Both the position numbers and the translations under genes were made by a program. The notes beneath the pieces are model-generated. The model saw nothing but the letters and a program-made list of their open reading frames with translations. It was not told the origin of the DNA and searched no databases. Positions 17,244-25,355 of a DNA stretch of 36,562 bases are shown piece after piece (the stretch's first letter is position 1; every line of letters starts with the position of its first letter). Origin of the DNA: an uncultured Eubacteriales bacterium (lineage in GTDB: Bacteria; Bacillota; Clostridia; Peptostreptococcales; Anaerovoracaceae); the NCBI GenBank assembly GCA_902763505.1, contig CACWSO010000022.1, forward strand, positions 1 to 36,562, in the 5' to 3' direction.

Positions 17244-17484
17244 TTATACATAATAGACAATAAAATTATCCTCTTGTATAGTCTTTGCCTTTGCCGTTAT
17301 ACAAAAGCAACCTATTCGACTGCGATATGTATAACCGTTAGGGGAAGTATTATACATAGTTCTGGATTTCCAAGCTGCTATGTATAGCTGAAGTTATACC
17401 TTTTCTTGTTTTTCTTCCATGTTATGTATAACCGCAGGCGCTGAAGCTATACATTCCCAGCTCAATTGAGCAATCTATGTATAA
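17244..17484. repeat. Array of ten YTATACATA half-sites with fixed 29/24-bp spacing
   Basis: Nine-base words of consensus YTATACATA alternate in orientation. Plus-oriented copies start at 17244, 17297, 17350, 17394 and 17447; reverse-oriented copies start at 17273, 17326, 17379, 17423 and 17476. Start-to-start distances are exactly 29, 24, 29, 24, 29, 15, 29, 24, 29. This makes five inverted pairs, each with a 20-base centre, at a 53-bp period with one 9-base shortening. The 20-base centres are unrelated to each other, while the half-sites and spacing are kept, as expected for protein-binding sites rather than a fresh tandem duplication. It is not coding. The function is unknown. Confidence 0.85.
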
Positions 17485-17495
17485 TAAAACAATAC

Positions 17496-17527
17496 AAAAA
17501 CGGCACGAGGTGCATTCCCCATGCCGT
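17496..17527 (-). terminator. Intrinsic terminator of the PFOR/ilvB/ilvN operon
   Basis: ACGGCATGGGG pairs with CCTCGTGCCGT around a 6-base loop (11 positions, two wobble pairs) on the minus strand, followed by TTTTTG. It lies 53 bases past the ilvN stop. Confidence 0.88.
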
Positions 17528-17580
17528 TGCTCTATTTGTTGCTCTTTTCCCTTTCGATGCGCACCAACGCACCGCGCGCC

Positions 17581-18126
17581 TTATCGATCCTGCATGCTGA
17601 TGGACTCGATGGCGACCGGGCCGCCGCGGACGACCTCGATGTTCTTGAAGCGCTCGTTGATGGCGCGCAGAATGGAGTCGTTCTTGGCCTCCGTACGGGT
17701 TGCCTCAATGAGGACGCTCTTCTTATCCATGTCCTTAATCTGGAAGCGGAAAGCCTCTCCCATCTGGAAAATCTCCGCGCGGTCTTTCTCGCTGACGTTG
17801 AAAATCTTGATGAACATAACTTCCTTGCTTCGAATAGCTCTGTCTGTGTAATCGATTACTTTGATGACTTCGACCATGCGGTTGAGCTGCTTCTTGATCT
17901 GCTCGTGGGTATTGTCATCCGCGTCCACGCAGACTGTCATACGGGAAATGTTCGTGTCTTCTGTTTCACCAACCGTCAGAGAATGGATGTTGTAGGCTTT
18001 GCCTGAGAAGGATCCGGAGATTCTCGCAAGTACGCCGACCCTGTTCTCTACGTAGAGGGAGATCCAGCGTCTTCTCATGCTGCCGTTGCCGCTGTTGCCG
18101 CTGCCGCTTGCTATGTTATTGCTCAT
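17581..18126 (-). CDS. ilvN: Acetolactate synthase regulatory (small) subunit, first copy
   Basis: ACT-domain subunit that activates the catalytic subunit and gives valine feedback. The ACT domain follows MRRRWISLYVENRVGVLARISGSF, and the C-terminal half carries the usual activation domain. At 181 residues it includes an odd Ser/Gly/Asn-rich N-terminal tail of 16 residues (NNIASGSGNSGNGS) before the family's normal start. AGGAGG lies just before the upstream ATG and nothing suitable precedes the internal Met, so the tail should be translated. It follows ilvB by 15 bases. The second small subunit in this window (27031-27537) has no such tail. Confidence 0.93.
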   Translation of the reverse strand: MSNNIASGSGNSGNGSMRRRWISLYVENRVGVLARISGSFSGKAYNIHSLTVGETEDTNISRMTVCVDADDNTHEQIKKQLNRMVEVIKVIDYTDRAIRSKEVMFIKIFNVSEKDRAEIFQMGEAFRFQIKDMDKKSVLIEATRTEAKNDSILRAINERFKNIEVVRGGPVAIESISMQDR

Positions 18127-18141
18127 TTCGTACCTCCTCCC

Positions 18142-19905
18142 CTACATTTCCGTGATCAGATCCGTGATCGCGCCGTTCGGTTCGATCATCGGCATGACCA
18201 GATCTTTGTCTTCGATAATAAATTCGATCAGGGTCGGGCCCTTCTTATTCTGACGGGCTTCCTCCAGCGCCGGTTCGATCTCATCGGCGTCGAAGACACG
18301 CAAGCCTTTCGCGCCGTAGGCCTCAGCCAGGGCAACGAAGTCCGGAACGTAAGGCGGACAAGTCTTGTCGCGGCCGTGGCATTCTTTGCAGAGGTTCCTG
18401 CGCTTTCTCAGGCAGGTTCCCGCATATACGCCGCCGGCGAAGAGCTCCTGCCACTGGCGCACCATGCCAAGATAGCCGTTGTTCAGAACGCAGATGGTAA
18501 TCGGCAGTTCGTTGACGACTGCGGTCGCCAGTTCCTGAGAGTTCATCTGGAATCCTCCGTCGCCAGCGACGGTGACAACTTCCATATCAGGGTTTCCCAA
18601 AGCTGCGCCGATAGCGGACGGCAGACCGTAACCCATGGTTCCTAAGCCCCCGGACGTGATCAGCTGTCTCTTGCCATACACTTCAAAGAACTGGGAGGTC
18701 CACATCTGGTGCTGACCGACATCGGTCGTGACGATCGGTTCCTTGAAGACTTTGTTGATGCCGTCGATGATCTGCTTCGCGCGAAGCTTTTCGCCGCTTA
18801 GGCAGTCCGGCATATCCTCGCCGAATTCCTGGGTGAGCGGTTTCTCTGCACGCCACTTTTCCAAGCGTTTGATCCAGGCCTCACGTCTGCAGCTGTCGCC
18901 TTCCTCCAGTTGTTTCAGCAAAGCACGGATGGCTTTGCCTGCGTCACCTACGATTGGAACATCTACGTTGACGTTCTTTGAAATCGATGCGGTGTCGATG
19001 TCGATATGTATGATCTGTGCGGACGGAGCAAAGGTGCCCAGTCTGCCTGTGATTCTGTCATTGAATCTTGTTCCGATGGAAATGAGCATATCGCAGTGGT
19101 TGACTGCATTGTTCGCCGCCCAGTTTCCGTGCATACCCACGTTGCCGTAGTAGAGCTCGTGGTTGGTCGGAATGCTTCCGCGTCCCATTACGGTTGTGAC
19201 TGCCGGAATCTGTGATGCTTCCACCAGCTTCGTCATGTCGCTCTGTGCATGGGAGATCTTGACTCCGCCGCCCAGGATGAACAGCGGCTTCTTCGCCTTC
19301 TGAATCATACCTGCCGCGCGCTTGATCTGTCCCGCATGAACCGTTGTCGGAGGTTTGTATCCGCGCAGGTTGACTTTGTCCGGATAGATGTCGCTGCCCA
19401 GAGTATCCATAACATCCTTCGGCAGATCCAAAAGCACCGGCCCCGGTCTGCCTGTGGACGCAATGTAGAACGCCTCTTTGATCATCTTGTTCAACTCACC
19501 CCTGTTGTGGACCATCGCGGAATACTTGCAGATGTTCTTCGTCACACCAACAATATCGACCTCCTGGAAACTGTCGTTTCCAATGAGTTCAAACGGTACC
19601 TGACCTGTCAGGCACACCAAAGGCACGCTGTCCAGATTCGCGTCTGCGATACCGGTGACCAGATTGGTCGCGCCCGGGCCGCTGGTAGCGATGCATACGC
19701 CCACCTTGCCGGTGGATCTCGCATACCCTTCCGCTGCGTGCACCAGAGCAAGCTCCTGGCGAGGCAGAATCAGTTCCACCTCATCCTGCTTGTAGAGCTC
19801 GTCAAAAATGCCGACTACTGTTGCGCCGGGATATGCGAATACTTTTTCGACGCCCTCCGCCTGAAGGGCTCTGATGAGAAGTTCATTTCCCGAAATCTTA
19901 GCCAT
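18142..19905 (-). CDS. ilvB: Acetolactate synthase catalytic (large) subunit, first copy, with Cys-rich loop
   Basis: Thiamine diphosphate enzyme that condenses two pyruvates (or pyruvate plus 2-ketobutyrate) in valine, leucine and isoleucine synthesis. Seen: catalytic Glu51 ([14 protein letters not shown]), the FAD/beta domain, and the ThDP-Mg site GDGGFQMN...LNNG (448-476). Just after VRQWQELF, in the mobile lid region over the active site, is a 20-odd residue insertion with Cys498, Cys506, Cys509 and Cys516 plus His510. The second copy in this window (25356-27020) lacks it. This could be a metal or redox site. It sits 30 bases after the pyruvate:ferredoxin oxidoreductase gene, with AAGGAACAGG before the ATG. 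Confidence 0.95.
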   Translation of the reverse strand: MAKISGNELLIRALQAEGVEKVFAYPGATVVGIFDELYKQDEVELILPRQELALVHAAEGYARSTGKVGVCIATSGPGATNLVTGIADANLDSVPLVCLTGQVPFELIGNDSFQEVDIVGVTKNICKYSAMVHNRGELNKMIKEAFYIASTGRPGPVLLDLPKDVMDTLGSDIYPDKVNLRGYKPPTTVHAGQIKRAAGMIQKAKKPLFILGGGVKISHAQSDMTKLVEASQIPAVTTVMGRGSIPTNHELYYGNVGMHGNWAANNAVNHCDMLISIGTRFNDRITGRLGTFAPSAQIIHIDIDTASISKNVNVDVPIVGDAGKAIRALLKQLEEGDSCRREAWIKRLEKWRAEKPLTQEFGEDMPDCLSGEKLRAKQIIDGINKVFKEPIVTTDVGQHQMWTSQFFEVYGKRQLITSGGLGTMGYGLPSAIGAALGNPDMEVVTVAGDGGFQMNSQELATAVVNELPITICVLNNGYLGMVRQWQELFAGGVYAGTCLRKRRNLCKECHGRDKTCPPYVPDFVALAEAYGAKGLRVFDADEIEPALEEARQNKKGPTLIEFIIEDKDLVMPMIEPNGAITDLITEM

Positions 19906-19935
19906 GTCCTGTTCCTTATCGTGTCGTAACTATAT

Positions 19936-22900
19936 CTATTCTTCTTCCTGACGCTTGAATGCCTTGTACTTATTCAGTGCGTCATCGCTCGCTTCCTTGA
20001 AGAGCTTCTCCGCGTTGTCCGGGAAGGTGATCTTCAGGGCAGCGTATCTGTTCTCGCCGTCGAGGAATTCCTCGTACGGAATGGATGCTTCCTTGGAGTC
20101 AACGTGCATCTTAGGCCCATCCGTGATGTCCGGATTGTATCTGTACAGCGGCCAGTAACCTGACTGTACGGCACGCTTGACTTCTTCCTGTACATTGTGC
20201 ATACCCGCCTTGATGCCGTGTACGGTACAAGGTGTGTAAGCGACGATGACAGATGGTCCCTTGTGCTCTTCGGCTTCCTTGATGGCCTTGAGCAGCTGGT
20301 TAAAATCGTATCCCATTGCGACGGTGGCTACGTAAACATTGCCATAGGTCTTCAAAATCTGCGCCAGATCCTTCTTCCTGCTCTTCTTACCGGAAGCCTG
20401 GAATTCTGCGACTGCGCCCAGCGGTGTTGCCTTTGAACTCTGACCGCCTGTGTTGGAATATACTTCGTTATCTATTACAAAGACATTGATGTCTTCGCCG
20501 GTTGCGATGACGTGATCCAGTCCGCCGAAACCGATGTCGTATGCCCAGCCGTCTCCGCCGTACATCCAGAAGCTCTTCTTCGCCAGCATGTCCTTACGCT
20601 CAAGGATTTCTTCAGTCAGTTCGATGAATTCCTCTTCCATGGCGTTGGCCTGCTTGACGTCACCTCTGACGACTTCTTCCATCTCATCGATCAGAAGGTC
20701 GGTGGCGTTTCTGTTGGCTTCCAGATCATCATAAGTATCGATCCACTCAAATCCTACGGAGTTGTCGCCGGCCATCTCCAGATACTTGAGCACCAGTTCT
20801 TTCTGTCTTTCTCTCTGCTGCTTGACGGACAGATACATACCGAGTGCCAGCTCTGCATTGTTCTCAAACAGGGAGTTGGTCCATGCGACGCCATGTCCCC
20901 TCTTGTTCAGGCAGTACGGGATACCCGGCATACCGGAACCCCAAGCCTGTGAGCAGCCTGTGCCATTCGCCCAGTATACTCTGTCGCCGAAGAGCTGTGT
21001 GAGCAGCTTCGCGTACGGTGTCTCGCCGCAGCCTGCGCACGCAGCGGAGAACTCGCACAGAGGCTGTCTGAACTGACTTCCTCTGATGGAGTAAGGCGCG
21101 AACAGGTCGCCCTTGTCTGACAGGTTCAGAGCGTAATTCCAGTTGACCAGATCCTGCTCAGTCGGATGTGCCGGAACCATTCTGATGGCCGGTTCCTTCG
21201 CCGGACATACCGGTACGCAGGAGCCGCAGCCTGTGCAGTCGTGGGTTGAGATCTGCAGGCTGTACTGATACTTTGTGCCGCCCTTTGACTTGTATCCTCT
21301 GAGCGGTGCCATATCAAAGCCTTCCGGTGCCTTTGCAGCTTCCTCTTCATCCAGCAGGAACGGTCTGATAACCGCGTGCGGACATACGAAGGAGCATCTA
21401 TTGCACTGGTTGCACTTGTCCGGATCCCAAACCGGAACATGTACCGCCAGACCTCTCTTCTCGTATGCTGTCAGACCCATGTCGATGTGACCATCCTTGT
21501 AGTGTTCCAGGATGCTGACAGGGAGATCGTCTCCCACCTGTCTGTCGATCGGCAGAACGAGATTATCGATGACCCAAGGATTTCCTGTCGGCTGTGCCGG
21601 CTCGTCCTGGCAGTTTGCCCATTCTGCAGGGACTTCTACTTTCTTGTATCCTTCCACACCCGCTTCAATGCCGCGGATGTTCATTTTTACAACTGCGTTG
21701 CCTTTGGCTCTGTACTTCTTTCTGACCGCGTTCTCCATCTCCATGATGGCCTGCGCCTTCGGAATGACTTCTCTAATGGAGAAGAATGCCGCCTGCAGGA
21801 TGGAGTTCTTGTGGCTGCCGAGACCGATCTCCTCCGCGATCTTCGTCGCGTTGATCACATAGAAATCGATGTTTCTCTCTGCCAGCAGTCTCTTGACCTT
21901 CGGTGAGAGGTTTTCGCCGACTTCCTCCGGCTCCCACGGACACTCAAGCAAAAGCGTTCCGCCTGGCTTGATCTCATCGACTACATTGAACTCGTTGATG
22001 TAGTGATGGTTGTGGCAGGCCACGAAGTCCGCCCACTTGACATAGTAGGAACTTCTGATCGGTGTCTTGGAGAAGCGCAGGTGGGACTTGGTCGTTCCCA
22101 GCGTCTTCTTGGCGTCGTATTCAAAGTATGCCTGACCGTACATCTCGGTCGTGCTGTTGATGATATCTACGGTGCTCTTGTTGGCGCCGACTGTTCCGTC
22201 GCCTCCAAGACCCCAGAATTTACAGCTTACAAAATCATCGCCGACGATCTGGAATGGCTTCGTCGGAAGTGACTTGTGGGTTACGTCATCGATGATGCCG
22301 ATGGTGAATCCTTCGACTGGTTCCTCTGCTGCCAGGTTTTCGTAGACTGCTGCGATCTGCGAAGGATCCGTATCCTTGGAGCTCAGGCCGTAACGTCCGC
22401 CGATGATCCTGATGTCCTTCTTGGCAGGGTCTTTCTTAGCTGCCTTGAGCATGGCGGTGCAGACATCCTGATAGAGCGGCTCACCCAGGTCGCCCATGCT
22501 TTTGCATCTGTCGAGAACAGCGATTCTCTCACAAGTTTCAGGCAGCGCCTTGAACAGGTGTCTCTCGGAGAACGGTCTGTAGAGGTGGACCTGCACGAAG
22601 CCGACCTTCTTGCCTTCTGCGCAGAGGGTGTCGACAGTCTGCTCTATGGCGCCTGTCACGGAACCCATGGCGATGATGACGTCTGTCGCTTCCGGATCAC
22701 CATAGTAGTTGAACAGTCTGTAGTCTCTGCCAGTGATGGAGTTCATCTGTACGAAGTACTTCTCTACGATGTCAGGCAGATTGGTGTAATCTGTGTTGTT
22801 GGATTCACGCACCTGGAAGTAGACGTCCGGGTTCTGCACGGTATTTCTCAGAGTCGGATGCTCCGGATTGAGGGCTCTGTCCTTGTGGGCCTTCACGTAT

Positions 22901-23502
22901 TTCTTGTCCATGAGAGCGACGACTTCATCCATATCCGGAATCTCAACCTTGTTGATCTCGTGGGATGTTCTGAACCCGTCAAAGAAGTGCATGAATGGAA
23001 TGTTGGATTCCATGGCTGCCAGATGCGCCACCGGCGTCAGGTCTACGACTTCCTGTACGCTGCCGGTGCAGTACTGCGCCCAGCCTGTCTCTCTGCAAGC
23101 CATGACATCGGAGTGATCGCCGAAGATACTCATGGCGTGTGTTCCTACGGTTCTTGCTGCAACATGCAGCACGGCAGGCTGTCTTTCACCTGCGATTCTG
23201 TATAGGACTGGAATCATTAGCATCAGACCCTGAGACGACGTATAGCTCGTCGTCAGCGCGCCTGTCTGAATGGAGCCGTGTACTGCTCCGATTGCGCCGG
23301 CCTCTGACTGCATCTCCGTCAGTGTGACCGTCTGTCCGAACATGTTCTTTCTGCCCATTGCAGCCCACTTGTCTGTGAGGGTCGCCATCGGTGATGATGG
23401 AGTGATTGGATAAATCGCTGCAATTTCCGTAAACGGATAGGCCATGTAAGCCGCAGCTTCATTTCCGTCCATCGTCATAAAAGTTCTTTCTGATTCTGCC
23501 AT
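19936..23502 (-). CDS. nifJ: Pyruvate:ferredoxin (flavodoxin) oxidoreductase, single-chain
   Basis: Oxygen-sensitive enzyme that splits pyruvate and CoA to acetyl-CoA, CO2 and reduced ferredoxin. It has 1188 residues in the usual order: pyrimidine-binding domain (AAIYPITPSSPM), transketolase-C domain, gamma domain (GLGGDGTVGANKST), a ferredoxin domain with CNQCNRCSFVCP and CTGCGSCVPVCP, and a TPP-binding domain (YGGDGWAYDIGFGGLDHV, NTGGQSSKATP) with further cluster Cys in CAGCGETPY. I chose the ATG at 23502, which follows AGAGGAAATC; the frame extends 16 codons upstream without a good site. It is the first gene of an operon with ilvB and ilvN. A perfect TATAAT lies at 23573-23578, with a poor -35. 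Confidence 0.97.
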   Translation of the reverse strand: MAESERTFMTMDGNEAAAYMAYPFTEIAAIYPITPSSPMATLTDKWAAMGRKNMFGQTVTLTEMQSEAGAIGAVHGSIQTGALTTSYTSSQGLMLMIPVLYRIAGERQPAVLHVAARTVGTHAMSIFGDHSDVMACRETGWAQYCTGSVQEVVDLTPVAHLAAMESNIPFMHFFDGFRTSHEINKVEIPDMDEVVALMDKKYVKAHKDRALNPEHPTLRNTVQNPDVYFQVRESNNTDYTNLPDIVEKYFVQMNSITGRDYRLFNYYGDPEATDVIIAMGSVTGAIEQTVDTLCAEGKKVGFVQVHLYRPFSERHLFKALPETCERIAVLDRCKSMGDLGEPLYQDVCTAMLKAAKKDPAKKDIRIIGGRYGLSSKDTDPSQIAAVYENLAAEEPVEGFTIGIIDDVTHKSLPTKPFQIVGDDFVSCKFWGLGGDGTVGANKSTVDIINSTTEMYGQAYFEYDAKKTLGTTKSHLRFSKTPIRSSYYVKWADFVACHNHHYINEFNVVDEIKPGGTLLLECPWEPEEVGENLSPKVKRLLAERNIDFYVINATKIAEEIGLGSHKNSILQAAFFSIREVIPKAQAIMEMENAVRKKYRAKGNAVVKMNIRGIEAGVEGYKKVEVPAEWANCQDEPAQPTGNPWVIDNLVLPIDRQVGDDLPVSILEHYKDGHIDMGLTAYEKRGLAVHVPVWDPDKCNQCNRCSFVCPHAVIRPFLLDEEEAAKAPEGFDMAPLRGYKSKGGTKYQYSLQISTHDCTGCGSCVPVCPAKEPAIRMVPAHPTEQDLVNWNYALNLSDKGDLFAPYSIRGSQFRQPLCEFSAACAGCGETPYAKLLTQLFGDRVYWANGTGCSQAWGSGMPGIPYCLNKRGHGVAWTNSLFENNAELALGMYLSVKQQRERQKELVLKYLEMAGDNSVGFEWIDTYDDLEANRNATDLLIDEMEEVVRGDVKQANAMEEEFIELTEEILERKDMLAKKSFWMYGGDGWAYDIGFGGLDHVIATGEDINVFVIDNEVYSNTGGQSSKATPLGAVAEFQASGKKSRKKDLAQILKTYGNVYVATVAMGYDFNQLLKAIKEAEEHKGPSVIVAYTPCTVHGIKAGMHNVQEEVKRAVQSGYWPLYRYNPDITDGPKMHVDSKEASIPYEEFLDGENRYAALKITFPDNAEKLFKEASDDALNKYKAFKRQEEE

Positions 23503-23586
23503 GATTTCCTCTTCTTTCTTTGGTATATCGTTAAATGCTATAAAATACAATTTATGTGCAAACTAATAATTCATTATACAACCAAA

Positions 23587-23610
23587 GGCATGCCCCATAC
23601 AAGGCATGCC
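23587..23610 (-). terminator. Paired GGCATGCC palindromes, likely terminator of the CoA-transferase gene
   Basis: Two identical self-complementary 8-mers (23587-23594 and 23603-23610) can pair as a stem with an 8-base loop, followed on the minus strand by TTTGGTTG, a weak U-tract. They also overlap the -35 region for the downstream nifJ promoter, so they could instead be an operator pair. Confidence 0.5.
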
Positions 23611-23689
23611 CGCGGTTTTTTGTGATGGATTCTATGAAAAAATGCATCTGTTTTGTTTCGAACCTACAGATAATATCCGGATGGCGGTC

Positions 23690-25054
23690 CTATCTCTTGT
23701 TGGACCGCTTCCAGATTCCCTGCTTTTCCGCCGCTTTGATGAGCTCCTCACGGAACTGCGGGTGCGCGATGCTGATCATAAGCTCCGCCCTCTCCCACGT
23801 ATTCCTGCCGGCCAGGTTGACTTTGCCCTGATCGGTGACGATGAAGTGGGACATGGAGCGCGGCGTCGTTACGATCTCGCCGGCGGAGAAGTACGGCTTG
23901 ATGTTGCTGTGGAGATTGCCGTCCTTATCCTTGTAAGCGCTGTTCATGCACAGGAAGGCCTTGCCGCCTGGTGACTTGTATGCGCCTTCAACGAAATCGA
24001 CCTGTCCTCCCGTTCCTGAGATCTGTCTCGTTCCGACACTCTCTGAGCACACCTGCCCGTACAGGTCCGCGCTGACGCATCCATTGATAGCGATGACATT
24101 GCTCAGCTGTCCGATGACGTTCGGGTCATTGACATGGCTGACCATATCGCCGCAGCATTCCGGATTGTCGTTCAGCCAGTCGTACAGGCTCTGGCTTCCG
24201 GCGCAGATGCCGAATACACTTCTGCCTTGGTATACTTCTTTATATTTATTTGTCAATTTGCCTTGCTCATACAAGTTGAAGAACGCATCGGTGATCAGTT
24301 CACTGTGGCACCCCAGATCCTGAATGTCCGACTTCGCCAGGTGCTCGCCCAGAATATTCGGCATTCCGCCGACACCCAGCTGCAGCACGGCTCTCTCCGG
24401 AATCTCCGGTGCGATGAAGTCCGCGATGGCTACCTCCTCCGGGCTTGGCGGCGGTGATTTGATCTCCACCATCGGGTGATGTTCGCCCTCGACGATGATG
24501 TCCACCTCGCTGATGTGGATTCTGTTGGCGTCGATGCCCTGTGCCAGCCGCTCGCTGATGTTGCGGACTCGCGGCAGTCGTTCGTTGACTTCCAGAATGA
24601 CGATATCCGCCGCGTCCAGAACCGGCTTCGCCGTCGCAACGGCGAAGTGCAGGTTGAAGTATCCTTGGTCATCCATCGGTGAGACGCACATCATGGCTAC
24701 GTTGACTTTGCAGTAGCCCAGCTGATAAAAGCTGCTCTGGTTCCGGTACATCATCGGCGTGTGGCTGATCAGACCCTGGTTCCAGTATTTTCTCTCGATG
24801 CCGGCCGTGTACCAGCTGTGGTAGGTGAAGCTCTCGCGCTCCGGATCCTGTTCCACGATCTGCAGCGGTTCGAACATGAAATAACCTCTGCAGTTGACGT
24901 CCTTCAGTTCGCCTTTACGCTTCGCCAGAGCGGCGTCCAGCAGCACTGGTTGGCCCTGTGAAATCGTATAATCGATCCAGTCGCCGTCCTTGACGACCTG
25001 TACTGCCTCTTCCGGCGTCTTCAGTTTGCTTTTGTACTCGTCGTAAATGCTCAT
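23690..25054 (-). CDS. Acetyl-CoA hydrolase/CoA-transferase family protein
   Basis: Family I CoA-transferase of 454 residues of the 4-hydroxybutyrate / butyryl-CoA:acetate type, which moves CoA between acyl-CoA and a free acid such as acetate through a glutamyl-CoA intermediate. Seen: the GVGGMPN oxyanion loop (227-233), the catalytic Glu252 in GCHSELITDAFF, and GTGGQVDF toward the C-terminus. The exact acyl donor cannot be told from the sequence: butyryl-, 4-hydroxybutyryl-, propionyl- and succinyl-CoA are all options. The ATG at 25054 follows GAAGGGAAC; two earlier in-frame starts are less suitable. It is monocistronic and divergent from the ilv operon. Confidence 0.88.
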   Translation of the reverse strand: MSIYDEYKSKLKTPEEAVQVVKDGDWIDYTISQGQPVLLDAALAKRKGELKDVNCRGYFMFEPLQIVEQDPERESFTYHSWYTAGIERKYWNQGLISHTPMMYRNQSSFYQLGYCKVNVAMMCVSPMDDQGYFNLHFAVATAKPVLDAADIVILEVNERLPRVRNISERLAQGIDANRIHISEVDIIVEGEHHPMVEIKSPPPSPEEVAIADFIAPEIPERAVLQLGVGGMPNILGEHLAKSDIQDLGCHSELITDAFFNLYEQGKLTNKYKEVYQGRSVFGICAGSQSLYDWLNDNPECCGDMVSHVNDPNVIGQLSNVIAINGCVSADLYGQVCSESVGTRQISGTGGQVDFVEGAYKSPGGKAFLCMNSAYKDKDGNLHSNIKPYFSAGEIVTTPRSMSHFIVTDQGKVNLAGRNTWERAELMISIAHPQFREELIKAAEKQGIWKRSNKR

Positions 25055-25087
25055 AGTATGTTCCCTTCTCATGTATATAACGCGCAA

Positions 25088-25117
25088 ACTTTACCACAGT
25101 TCCGCATTAAAAGTCAA
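25088..25117 (-). promoter_or_regulatory. Promoter of the CoA-transferase gene
   Basis: TTGACT (25112-25117), an 18-base spacer and TAAAGT (25088-25093) on the minus strand, giving a leader of about 27 bases. The very AT-rich block just upstream (25150-25250) is shared with the divergent ilv promoter. Confidence 0.6.
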
Positions 25118-25251
25118 CTGCTCCCGCACAACTCACGCCTGATTTTCCGTCAAAATTCAATAATTTATAAAAAATATAGCATAATTTGTTTTATAAATAC
25201 AATTAATTTTAAAACTATTTGTTTGCAAAAACATAAAATCAATATTTCCTC

Positions 25252-25279
25252 TTGCATTTGGCTGATGTTCCTATATAAT
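25252..25279 (+). promoter_or_regulatory. Promoter of the ilvBNCD operon
   Basis: TTGCAT (25252-25257), a 16-base spacer and a perfect TATAAT (25274-25279). The roughly 70-base leader starts with a small hairpin (GCACG/CGTGC, 25287-25300). It is too short for a T-box and shows no leader peptide rich in branched-chain codons. Confidence 0.7.
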
Positions 25280-25355
25280 TGTAGATGCACGCGTACGTGC
25301 GCGGCGCGAAAACCTCGCACCGTCAATCTAAAACACATAGAAAGGACTGAATAAC

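Noticed and set aside
17244-17484. CRISPR array or DnaA-box cluster in the half-site array
   Set aside because: The internal sequences that would be CRISPR repeats are not conserved. The words differ from TTATNCACA consistently at position 8, so a DnaA origin is not supported.
25130-25165. CodY-like box upstream of the CoA-transferase and ilv promoters (ATTTT-N5-AAAAT)
   Set aside because: The CodY consensus has three bases between the arms, not five, and the block is very AT-rich, so chance is likely.
25286-25355. T-box or leader-peptide attenuator before ilvB
   Set aside because: The leader is only about 70 bases, with one small hairpin, no T-box sequence, and no peptide rich in Ile, Leu or Val.
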